DNA from: a virus
Length of the DNA stretch: 20,102 bases
IMG/VR virus record: IMGVR_UViG_3300042406_000119
Location: 1-20,102 of that record
Direction: 5' to 3' (one strand)
In this document: positions 14,066-20,102 of the stretch, in pieces
Position numbering within the stretch: position 1 is the first letter of the stretch
How the letters are laid out: each line of letters starts with the position of its first letter
Program-made: the position numbers and the translations under genes
The notes under the pieces: model-generated
Told to the model about the DNA's origin: nothing
Seen by the model: the letters and a program-made list of their open reading frames with translations, nothing else
The model's database searches: none

Positions 14066-17000
14066 TGCCAAGCGTATACAATCCGCCAAAGGATGGAACG
14101 TCAGGCGGATTTAAGCAACCTGGGGCAGCAAAAACAAGCCAAGATGAGATTAATAATCTTGGTCGTGTTGCGTTCAATATCGCCAAGCCCGGAGAAAGTA
14201 TTCGCGAGTCGACGGAAAACGTCACTGCCGGATTCATCAATATGGGCAAAGGTCTCGTCAACATTGCCGAGAATCTTCCTCTTGTTGGCGTTGCAGCAAA
14301 GCCGGCAATTGGTCTCGTTGGTGGTGCGATAGACCTTACTCTTGGCAATGTGGTTCGATTGGCTGAGAATGTCAAAGTTGGAGACACAAGCATTGCCCAG
14401 AGGGCAGTCAGTGGACTTGAGCTACTTGGAACTCCGTTTGCCGCGGCTGCTGAAGCTGCTGGGTTCTTGGGAAAGCAAACAGAAAAAGCAGTTGCTCGCT
14501 CAAGGCTAAATTCTGCAATCCAGGGAAGTAACGACGTCATCACTGGGGTTTTTGGCAAGAATGGCCTAGACAGATACTTGGGGATGAATCTTAACGATGC
14601 TGAGCTTGATGATATTGCAGAAGAGCTTGCTTCGACTAACAGAGGGTTTTCGGACAACGAGGTTGCCAACCTTTTCTACTCCATCGTTATTGACCCAACT
14701 AACCTGGTTTCTTTTGGAACTGGTTCTGGATTGAAGGTTGCATCTCGCGCTGGAAGACTTGTGCCGACGACGGTTCGCCAGGTCCGCGCGACAGTTGCGG
14801 CAGATCTCGCTACGGCGACCGCATCGAAGAATGCAGCAAGAGTCACAGAACTTACTGGACGTTTGTCAAAGATTGACGAAGAGATTGCATTCCTGGACAA
14901 GTACGATCTTGCCGGAGAGCTGCATCGTTCTGCAACGTCAAAGCTTAAGGGAGTTGGAAGGATCTTTGGAGCCCACGCAGCCAAGGAAATGGCCTTTTCG
15001 TTTCTTCGTGTAGTTGACGTTCCAAAGTTTAAGAAGGTCCTTGACAGCATTGATCCGACGTTTTCGTCTAGAAGTTTGCGAAACTGGGCCGTCAATGCAA
15101 AGTATACTACCGGTGCAGTTGCTGTTCGGAGGGCAACAGAGACAGTCCGCGCACAATCATTTTCCACGGCAGAGTCGTACATCGACCAGCTTGTTAGCGG
15201 CATTCGCGCAGGTAAAACATTTGATGAGGTGTTTAGCGGAGCTGACCTTGCTGGAAAAACCGGAAGAAAAGCGTACACAACCCTAAAGAATATTGTGTAT
15301 TCTGCTCGCGTAGGACAGCAGAGGTTGGCAAAGGCGGAGAAGGAACTTGTCAAAAAGTTGGAACGCAGTGGCGCCAGCGCAGACGTCATTGAAGCCAGAA
15401 AAATGGATCTTCGTTCCTCAATGGCCGATGAAGTTTCTCGTCTTGATGAACCGTTCTATAGGCTTCAAAACGTTCTTCAAAAGAAGATTGAAGAGAAGGC
15501 CGCAATTGAGTCGCTCACTATTGACCAAATTCTTCAGCTTGATGACATTGCCCCAATTGTAGACGACATTGAAAGAATCATTACTTCTAGCCGTGTTCGC
15601 AAGGAGCAAATCGCAATTCGTGCTAACGCAGAGGCTAGGGCGGCAGCTGATGTAAGGATTGCTTCTGACGAAACCGTAAGACAGCTTAGGGAATCAAAGC
15701 TGGATGTATTTGACCTTGTCAAGTCTAGGTCTCCTGAGTCCATTGACCAGGTTGCTACCTGGGTCGCCGCCGGATCGGGTATGAGCATTGAGGCTGCTCG
15801 TGAGTTTGCCGCCCGTGTATTTGCAGAGTACGCAGACGACATTGAGGCGCTTGCGGATTTTGCGGCGTTTTACCGTGGTGCAGCATTTGGTGAAGCGTCA
15901 CGAAAGTTGGCACGACTTGTGACAACATTTGACGAAACTGAAGAGTGGTCAAGGCTTTCGCTAGTTTCCACCAGGACGTTGACACAAGATGTCGCAGACG
16001 ACGTTGTCAAGCAGTTTGCCAAGCTCAAAGAAGAGCTTGAATCAGTCAAAGAATTGCCAAAAGAACAGGGTGCGTTGTTTAACCGAGCAGCCGTAGACAT
16101 CGAGCGAGACCTTCAGGCGCTTTCTGATGATCTTGCCTCACGATTTGATGAGGTTGCCCAAATTCACGGCAATGGCCGCAAGTCGACGTGGGTTCAGGTC
16201 AGTGATTACATCGAGCAAGCTGCCGTTGCCCGCGCATTTGCAATGCGCCTCACCGGTGATGACTACAAGAGGATTTATAAGCTTTGGGAAGCTGGGGATG
16301 TAAGGATGCAGGCTTTGGTTTCTGTTGGAGACGAAGTTGCAAACGCAGGATATTTCCTTGGAATGGCACCAGAGGGTGGTCTTAGGAAAATCGTTACCGT
16401 TGTTGACGATGGTACCCGTGGCGAAAGAATTGTGGATATGGTAGTTCCGTTTTTTGACAACCTGGCCGAAACATCCATTGATGAACTTGATCAACAGCTT
16501 GGAAAAATGGATCTTCGTCCAAGCCGCACACAGGGCCTTATAGATGCAGTTCATCGTCAATACGGATCTGAGATCACAAGGTCAAAGGCAACCGAGGCTT
16601 TTGTTGGAAAGATGGTCACCAAGGCGGGTCTAAATGTTGGAGAGTCCAGGGATCTTCTTACCAGGCTTTATAGACTTGCAGCAGACGTAGGCGCACAGCC
16701 ACGCGGACTTTGGCCGGAACGAATTCAGGTAGAACAGATCTTCAAGGGAATCCTTGGAGAAGCACGCTGGTCCAAGTATGTCCAGGATGGCAACGAAGTA
16801 ATGAAGGATATTATTGATGCCTCCGGAGGTGATCCAAGGGTATTTGGACTTACGGTGTATACCAGCACAGTTGCTAAGCGACGTTGGCCGTGGATTACCG
16901 AAATGACCGATAGAATTTTCCCATCAGCGCGTTTCGGAAGCCTTAACCCATTTTTCCAACGAGTTCTTGAGCGCATTGAAACAAAAACAATGCAATTTAT

Positions 17001-18153
17001 TTATAATATTTGGGACGACGCCTCCGACGAAGCTGTATCTGCACTTGGCGCACAGGCTAGAAAACGAGCCTTTCTAGATCGAAGCAATATTAATCGAGAA
17101 CGTGCAGACAACTTCTTTGAGCACCACTCTCGTTCCGTTAAGACTACGGCAGCTATTGCAGAGTCCTCTCAAACATTTGTGTCTCGTGCCGAACGACTTC
17201 TAAAGAGGGCTAGGCTGGCAACAGGACAAGAAGTGCTTGACGAAAAGAAAATCGTCAGGGATTTGATGGCCGACCGATTTGCCGTTGAAGAGCTAATTGC
17301 AAACACTAACCAGCTCTATCCAGATATTATGCCAAAGCTAATGCAACATTTTGGTGTAATTGATCAAAAAGATGCTCTTCGGATTTTGCTAGAAGAGTCC
17401 ATTGTTAAGACAGATCCAAAGCTTCTTGCAGCAAGAATTGCAGATGAGATGCCAGTAATGCGAGGTCTTTCAATCAAGGCCCTTACCGATGGGGGAATGG
17501 CTGCGGAAGACGCGCAGAGATTGGTGGGCTTGTTCACCGGCGTTTGGGCTACACAGCTCGTCAAGGGAACTCGCAAAGCTGACACCATTCAATACTTTGC
17601 CGCACAGAGAAGCTGGCTGGAGCGCAGCCTCAACCATCCGTTCCTTGGTGTGTACCCATACTCATATATGACCAGGAAGGCAATCCCAGCAATGATGCGG
17701 CTGATGTTCTTGACACCTGGTCCTCGCGGAACAGTAATGCCGCTTACTGGACTAAACACCTGGGGAGACGTCATTGAATGGGCAGACAATAGGTCAAACA
17801 GCGAAAGCGGTTTCCTATCCGCGCTCGCCCTTGACGATGCGTTCCTCTATCTGGTTCAAACAGTCAGTCCAGTCACACCAGATTCTATGGGATTCGCGGT
17901 TGCGCCGACGTACATTCGAAGAGCAATTATGCAACCTGCCGCTCGTGGCAAGGATATTCTTGTTGGCGATCTGAGCCGAGGCCTTCTCACTGGGGCTGGC
18001 GAACAGTTCATTCGCGGAACCATCCTCGGCCAGGGTCCGCTTACGCTTGAGGCTGTCCAGTCGCTACAGAAGCGTTCTGGAGTCAACCAGGTGTTGGAAA
18101 ATGCTGCTGAAACAACGCAGCAAGAAATCTTCAACGCTTTCACCAATCCATAA
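14065..18153 (+). CDS. Very large virion-type protein (1362 aa), possible internal/ejection protein
   Basis: The largest gene of the window. The N-terminus is Gly/Ser-rich, followed by hydrophobic stretches near residues 75-130 ('AAKPAIGLVGGAIDLTLGNV'). A long helical middle (about 240-690) is rich in Ala, Glu, Arg and Lys with coiled-coil character ('RLAKAEKELVKKLERSG'). The C-terminal third has 'SLNHPFLGVYPYSYMTRKAI' and 'AMMRLMFLTPGPRG', a motif I recall from large structural proteins of aquatic phages, then a hydrophobic segment and 'DILVGDLSRGLLTGAGEQF'. I see no polymerase, lysozyme or peptidase motif, so it is not obviously an N4-type virion RNA polymerase. Size, helices and hydrophobic patches fit an ejected internal protein or a minor capsid protein; this is inference. 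It starts in a TAATG overlap and ends 49 bases before the scaffold gene. Confidence 0.75.
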   Translation: MPSVYNPPKDGTSGGFKQPGAAKTSQDEINNLGRVAFNIAKPGESIRESTENVTAGFINMGKGLVNIAENLPLVGVAAKPAIGLVGGAIDLTLGNVVRLAENVKVGDTSIAQRAVSGLELLGTPFAAAAEAAGFLGKQTEKAVARSRLNSAIQGSNDVITGVFGKNGLDRYLGMNLNDAELDDIAEELASTNRGFSDNEVANLFYSIVIDPTNLVSFGTGSGLKVASRAGRLVPTTVRQVRATVAADLATATASKNAARVTELTGRLSKIDEEIAFLDKYDLAGELHRSATSKLKGVGRIFGAHAAKEMAFSFLRVVDVPKFKKVLDSIDPTFSSRSLRNWAVNAKYTTGAVAVRRATETVRAQSFSTAESYIDQLVSGIRAGKTFDEVFSGADLAGKTGRKAYTTLKNIVYSARVGQQRLAKAEKELVKKLERSGASADVIEARKMDLRSSMADEVSRLDEPFYRLQNVLQKKIEEKAAIESLTIDQILQLDDIAPIVDDIERIITSSRVRKEQIAIRANAEARAAADVRIASDETVRQLRESKLDVFDLVKSRSPESIDQVATWVAAGSGMSIEAAREFAARVFAEYADDIEALADFAAFYRGAAFGEASRKLARLVTTFDETEEWSRLSLVSTRTLTQDVADDVVKQFAKLKEELESVKELPKEQGALFNRAAVDIERDLQALSDDLASRFDEVAQIHGNGRKSTWVQVSDYIEQAAVARAFAMRLTGDDYKRIYKLWEAGDVRMQALVSVGDEVANAGYFLGMAPEGGLRKIVTVVDDGTRGERIVDMVVPFFDNLAETSIDELDQQLGKMDLRPSRTQGLIDAVHRQYGSEITRSKATEAFVGKMVTKAGLNVGESRDLLTRLYRLAADVGAQPRGLWPERIQVEQIFKGILGEARWSKYVQDGNEVMKDIIDASGGDPRVFGLTVYTSTVAKRRWPWITEMTDRIFPSARFGSLNPFFQRVLERIETKTMQFIYNIWDDASDEAVSALGAQARKRAFLDRSNINRERADNFFEHHSRSVKTTAAIAESSQTFVSRAERLLKRARLATGQEVLDEKKIVRDLMADRFAVEELIANTNQLYPDIMPKLMQHFGVIDQKDALRILLEESIVKTDPKLLAARIADEMPVMRGLSIKALTDGGMAAEDAQRLVGLFTGVWATQLVKGTRKADTIQYFAAQRSWLERSLNHPFLGVYPYSYMTRKAIPAMMRLMFLTPGPRGTVMPLTGLNTWGDVIEWADNRSNSESGFLSALALDDAFLYLVQTVSPVTPDSMGFAVAPTYIRRAIMQPAARGKDILVGDLSRGLLTGAGEQFIRGTILGQGPLTLEAVQSLQKRSGVNQVLENAAETTQQEIFNAFTNP

Positions 18154-18161
18154 ATATATAA

Positions 18162-18180
18162 CTCCGACACTGTGTTGGAG
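18162..18180 (+). other. Small hairpin between the 1362-aa gene and the scaffold gene
   Basis: CTCCGAC and GTTGGAG pair over seven positions (one G-T pair) around the loop ACTGT, in a 49-base gap that begins with the A/T-rich TAAATATATA. There is no T-run after it, so it is not a classical terminator. It sits just before the AAGGAG site of the scaffold gene and could mark a processing or stabilising point in front of the highly expressed scaffold-capsid pair. A promoter in the TATATA stretch cannot be excluded, but I see no good -35 box. Confidence 0.35.
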
Positions 18181-18190
18181 ATAGTAGAAA

Positions 18191-18196
18191 AAGGAG
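18191..18196 (+). promoter_or_regulatory. Ribosome binding site deciding the scaffold start
   Basis: AAGGAG stands six bases before GTG 18203. An ATG at 18198 is in another frame and stops after seven codons, so the GTG is the real start. Confidence 0.75.
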
Positions 18197-18202
18197 AATG
18201 CT

Positions 18203-18760
18203 GTGGCTGACGAAGTCGTAAACAGCGCCCCAGTACAGTCGGATGAGGTAGTAGCCCCAGAGGTTGCTGCTGTTCCCACTGATAACGAGGCGGATGTTAC
18301 CACTTGGAAGAAGCGCCTAGCAGGCAAGGATCAGGCACTCACCGCCACTAAGAAGGAACTTGATGAGCTCAAGTCCAAGGCGGAAGAGCTTGCAAAGTGG
18401 AAGGCTGAACAGGAGCAGGCCTCAATGACCGAATTCGAGAAGGCGCAAGCCAAGATTCGGGAACTTGAAGGTAAGGCTGCTGCGGCTGAACAGGTTGCAA
18501 AGGAAGAGCGCCTCGCACGGGAATACCCGCTCGCATACCAGTTCCTGAAGGACACAGGAGGTCTGGATGAAGTTGGCAAGGCAGCAGCCTTGGAAAACTT
18601 TGTCCGTCAGGCCGCCTCTGCTACTCAGACTACCGAGCCGGAACCAGCGCCAGTGGATCCAAACAATGCGCGTCGGGCAACTGCCGCGCCAACCGAAAAG
18701 CCAACCTCGAAGAGTATCTCTGATGCTCTGAAGGCGTTGGGAAATCCATTCGCTGAGTAA
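18203..18760 (+). CDS. Head scaffolding protein
   Basis: The 185-residue acidic protein lies directly before the capsid gene, the usual place for a scaffold. Residues 1-30 are Val/Ala/Glu/Asp-rich and probably disordered. About 33-105 form a long charged helix with coiled-coil spacing ('KKELDELKSKAEELAKWKAE', 'KAQAKIRELEGKAAAAEQVA'). 'YQFLKDTGG' follows, and the end has a Pro/Thr linker and a short C-terminal helix 'KSISDALKALGNPF', of the kind scaffolds use to bind coat protein. It guides prohead assembly and then leaves; no protease gene is seen in the window to remove it. The start is GTG with a strong AAGGAG at six bases. Codons are G+C-richer than in the giant genes upstream. Confidence 0.88.
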   Translation: MADEVVNSAPVQSDEVVAPEVAAVPTDNEADVTTWKKRLAGKDQALTATKKELDELKSKAEELAKWKAEQEQASMTEFEKAQAKIRELEGKAAAAEQVAKEERLAREYPLAYQFLKDTGGLDEVGKAAALENFVRQAASATQTTEPEPAPVDPNNARRATAAPTEKPTSKSISDALKALGNPFAE

Positions 18761-18776
18761 GAAGGAGTAGCATACA

Positions 18777-19748
18777 ATGGCTACCACAACTACCAGCACG
18801 ACGAACTTTTCTGATCTAGTCACGCAGCTTGTTTCTGCGCGGGCTGAAGAGGAATTGCGAGCACGTGCTGTTCACGCGATGCCAGGGATGTACGTCCCTG
18901 CTCGCTTCATCAAGGGTACGAACACCCTTCGCTACGCTCGTTATGCTGACCTCGCGGTTAGCACGACGGTGCTGACGGAAGGCACCGCCCCAACGGACGA
19001 TGCCCTCACGATTTCATCCGAGTTCTTCACCGCTGCGCAGTACGGCGCGACGGTTGCGGTCTCGGACCTCGCCAACCTTGACTCGCCACACGACCTCATC
19101 AGCATCGCTGCTGAGCGTGTTGCTTACAAGGCTGTTCGATCAATGGACCACCTCGTCCGCGACGAGATCTTTGGTTCGGCACTCACCAGCGCCGTCTTCG
19201 GCGCCACGGGTGCAACCACGCTGACGCAGAACACTGCCAACTCGGCAGTCGCTGCGGCGGGCCTCCTTTCAGGAGCGTTCGTTAAGCAGATGGTCGCTCG
19301 CCTCAAGGGCAGCAACGTTCCTCAGTTCGCTGACGGCACGTACCGCTGCATCATCCACCCTGCGCAGGAGTATGACCTCGTGTCAGACACCAGCGTAAAC
19401 GGCTGGATCGAGTCGCGCAAGTATGTGGACAACACCAACCTGCTCACGGGCGAGATTGGTATGTTCGCAGGCGTGCGCTTCATCGTGTCCTCGGACGCCA
19501 AGGTCTACGCGACCGCTGGTGCTTCGAGCGGCAACGTGTACAACGCTCTGTTCCTCGGACCAGACGCTTACACGATTGGTGACTCGCAGACACTCCAGAG
19601 CTACTTCGTGGCTCCGGGTGGCGATCACTCCGACCCACTCGCCCAGAAGGCGTTGGTCGGCTACAAGATGCGCTTCGGCACCCTCCTCCTCGACGAGGCT
19701 GGCGCTCGCTATCGCATCCTGAAGACGCAGGCCACGGTCTCTGTCTAA
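18777..19748 (+). CDS. Major capsid protein, N4-gp56 family
   Basis: This 323-residue protein has the marks of the N4-gp56 major capsid family (HK97 fold). An N-terminal helix ('LVSARAEEELRARAVHAMPG') is followed by 'RFIKGTNTLRYARYADL', the family core 'VLTEGTAP' (residues 65-72), 'SSEFFTAAQYGATVAVSDLA', and the long helix 'RVAYKAVRSMDHLVRDEIFG'. Later come 'YRCIIHPAQEYDLVSD', 'GEIGMFAGVRFIVSSDAKVY' and 'GYKMRFGTLLLDEAGARYRI'. It builds the icosahedral shell. AAGGAG lies nine bases before the ATG. Codon choice is the most G+C-rich and regular in the window (39 G/C in the 60 bases at 19021-19080), as expected for the most highly made protein. A strong hairpin stands 20 bases after its stop. 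Confidence 0.94.
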   Translation: MATTTTSTTNFSDLVTQLVSARAEEELRARAVHAMPGMYVPARFIKGTNTLRYARYADLAVSTTVLTEGTAPTDDALTISSEFFTAAQYGATVAVSDLANLDSPHDLISIAAERVAYKAVRSMDHLVRDEIFGSALTSAVFGATGATTLTQNTANSAVAAAGLLSGAFVKQMVARLKGSNVPQFADGTYRCIIHPAQEYDLVSDTSVNGWIESRKYVDNTNLLTGEIGMFAGVRFIVSSDAKVYATAGASSGNVYNALFLGPDAYTIGDSQTLQSYFVAPGGDHSDPLAQKALVGYKMRFGTLLLDEAGARYRILKTQATVSV

Positions 19749-19768
19749 TCCTTAGGGATTGTCCGAAA

Positions 19769-19792
19769 GCCCCACTCCTTCGGGAGTGGGGC
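19769..19792 (+). terminator. Strong UUCG hairpin after the capsid gene (terminator-like)
   Basis: A perfect ten-base-pair stem, GCCCCACTCC with GGAGTGGGGC, closes on the very stable loop TTCG. AAA stands before the stem as in many terminators, but the downstream side is GAGTAGGG, with no T-run. It may end transcription weakly, or protect the 3' end of capsid mRNA from decay. A smaller imperfect hairpin (AATCC TTA GGGATT) lies just before it at 19748-19761. Confidence 0.6.
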
Positions 19793-19802
19793 GAGTAGGG
19801 TG

Positions 19803-19811
19803 TGGTAGAAT
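19803..19811 (+). promoter_or_regulatory. Possible extended -10 promoter
   Basis: TGGTAGAAT matches the extended -10 form TGnTAnAAT. No TTGACA-like -35 box lies at normal distance because the capsid hairpin occupies that region; extended -10 promoters can work without one. If used, transcription would begin near 19818, which coincides with the first base of the foldable leader described below. The call rests on a short motif. Confidence 0.35.
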
Positions 19812-19817
19812 CAACGG

Positions 19818-19916
19818 AGAGGCACCCAGGAAGCCCCAGGAGCCACGATTGTGGCGGGGGTGGTGTCTAGATACCCCACAAGAGTTTGCGAGCCTCTATG
19901 CTCGCTCGGGAGGGAT
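19818..19916 (+). ncRNA. Foldable leader RNA before the terminal glycosyltransferase-like gene
   Basis: This roughly 99-base untranslated stretch has several pairings. GCCAC/GTGGC around GATT (19842-19855) can be lengthened by CCCC (19834-19837) with GGGG (19856-19859) and by GGCACC (19821-19826) with GGTGTC (19862-19867). GCGAGC/GCTCGC (19888-19893 with 19900-19905) forms a hairpin just before the ribosome site. AGAGGC at 19818-19823 can also pair with GCCTCT at 19892-19897, which would exclude the GCGAGC hairpin. I do not recognise a known riboswitch or tRNA. A cis-acting leader is the simplest reading; chance folding in G+C-rich DNA is possible. Confidence 0.35.
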
Positions 19917-20102
19917 ATGCACGTACTTGTCTGGGGGACTGCTGAACAGGGTCCCTGCGCCTACTTCCGTGGGCATATGTTTGACGAAGAGTGGAAGAAG
20001 ATGGGCATCGAAGTCCGTCACATTGACAAAGTCAACTTCATCGCCAAGGATGGCGCACAAGGTCTCAGTCAAGCGGAGGCAATGGCAAAGGGTCTGCTCT
20101 CG
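19917..20102 (+). CDS. Putative glycosyltransferase (GT4-like), N-terminal part
   Basis: The gene runs off the right edge; 62 codons are visible. It starts 'MHVLVWGTAEQGPCAYFRGH', a first strand and Gly-rich turn followed by G-P-C-x-Y-x-R. I associate this start with GT-B glycosyltransferases of the family 4 type in phage and environmental genomes, though 62 residues are too few for certainty. The frame is open upstream as far as 19809, and GTG 19851 is a possible earlier start. I prefer ATG 19917 because GGGAGGGA lies just before it and because the protein then begins at the first strand. It is separated from the capsid gene by a hairpin and a leader, so it may be its own transcription unit. 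If correct it is the second glycosyltransferase in the window. Confidence 0.5.
   Translation, partial: MHVLVWGTAEQGPCAYFRGHMFDEEWKKMGIEVRHIDKVNFIAKDGAQGLSQAEAMAKGLLS

Noticed and set aside
14001-15389. Minus-strand frames (222 and 237 codons) opposite the 1362-residue gene
   Set aside because: No plausible ribosome site or recognisable domain, and the + strand protein is continuous with helical patterns through this region.
14065-18153. N4-type virion RNA polymerase
   Set aside because: The N4-like capsid protein made this tempting, but I find no T7-like polymerase motifs, and the protein is far smaller than the N4 enzyme.
19817-19898. tRNA-like fold in the leader
   Set aside because: Ends can pair (AGAGGC with GCCTCT) over about 80 bases, but there is no proper T-loop (GTTCGA-type), no D-arm consensus and no credible anticodon arm.
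19898-19945. Short upstream frame ATGCTCGCTCGG overlapping the last gene's start
   Set aside because: Its 15 codons lack a ribosome site, and the ATG lies in the loop of a hairpin; probably chance.
1-20102. CRISPR array, integrase, insertion sequence or lysogeny region
   Set aside because: No regularly spaced repeats, recombinase motif, terminal inverted repeats or divergent regulator pair were seen; the only repeats are coding.

Overview
The window is a stretch of a tailed double-stranded DNA phage genome (Caudoviricetes). All supported genes lie on the + strand, are packed almost without gaps, and are often joined by one-base TAATG stop/start overlaps. The packaging and head genes are recognisable from motifs: terminase large subunit, portal, scaffold and an N4-gp56-type major capsid protein. 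That capsid family, a 766-residue portal, and two very large proteins between portal and scaffold fit a podovirus-like virion, but no tail tube or tape measure gene lies inside the window, so the morphotype stays open. No integrase, repressor or other lysogeny gene is visible. An r1t-like holin, a cysteine-peptidase endolysin with no outer-membrane spanin pair, and a TagD-like cytidylyltransferase suggest a Gram-positive host. An aquatic actinobacterium is my guess from general resemblance of the tail-fibre modules, not something the bases prove.

Layout. Bases 2-3340 hold tail-fibre/receptor-binding type genes: the end of a fibre protein, a small beta-rich virion protein, three diverged tandem paralogues with A+T-rich codons, and a short coiled-coil accessory protein. 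Bases 3340-6404 hold a possible small terminase (CxxC...HxxxH protein), a secreted protein with a long Pro/Thr/Glu-rich stalk, a two-helix holin-like protein, a C39-like endolysin, an r1t-like holin and a basic orphan protein. Bases 6404-7355 hold a cytidylyltransferase and a GT-A glycosyltransferase that overlap by 86 bases. Bases 7355-18153 hold a small DUF6321-like protein, the large terminase, the portal, and two giant virion-type proteins of 868 and 1362 residues. Bases 18203-19748 hold the scaffold and major capsid genes. A non-coding gap (19749-19916) follows, with a strong UUCG hairpin, a possible extended -10 promoter and a foldable leader, and then the start of a second putative glycosyltransferase that runs off the window.

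How the parts may work together. Terminase, portal, scaffold and capsid build and fill the head. The two giant proteins are probably carried in or on the virion. The fibre paralogues probably set host range, and the two holin candidates with the endolysin lyse the cell. The most unusual content is the sugar-linked set: a CDP-forming enzyme, a GT-A enzyme and a second GT-like gene set among structural genes. They could decorate the virion or alter host wall polymers. The secreted stalk protein inside the lysis block and the structured leader before the last gene are the other points worth testing.
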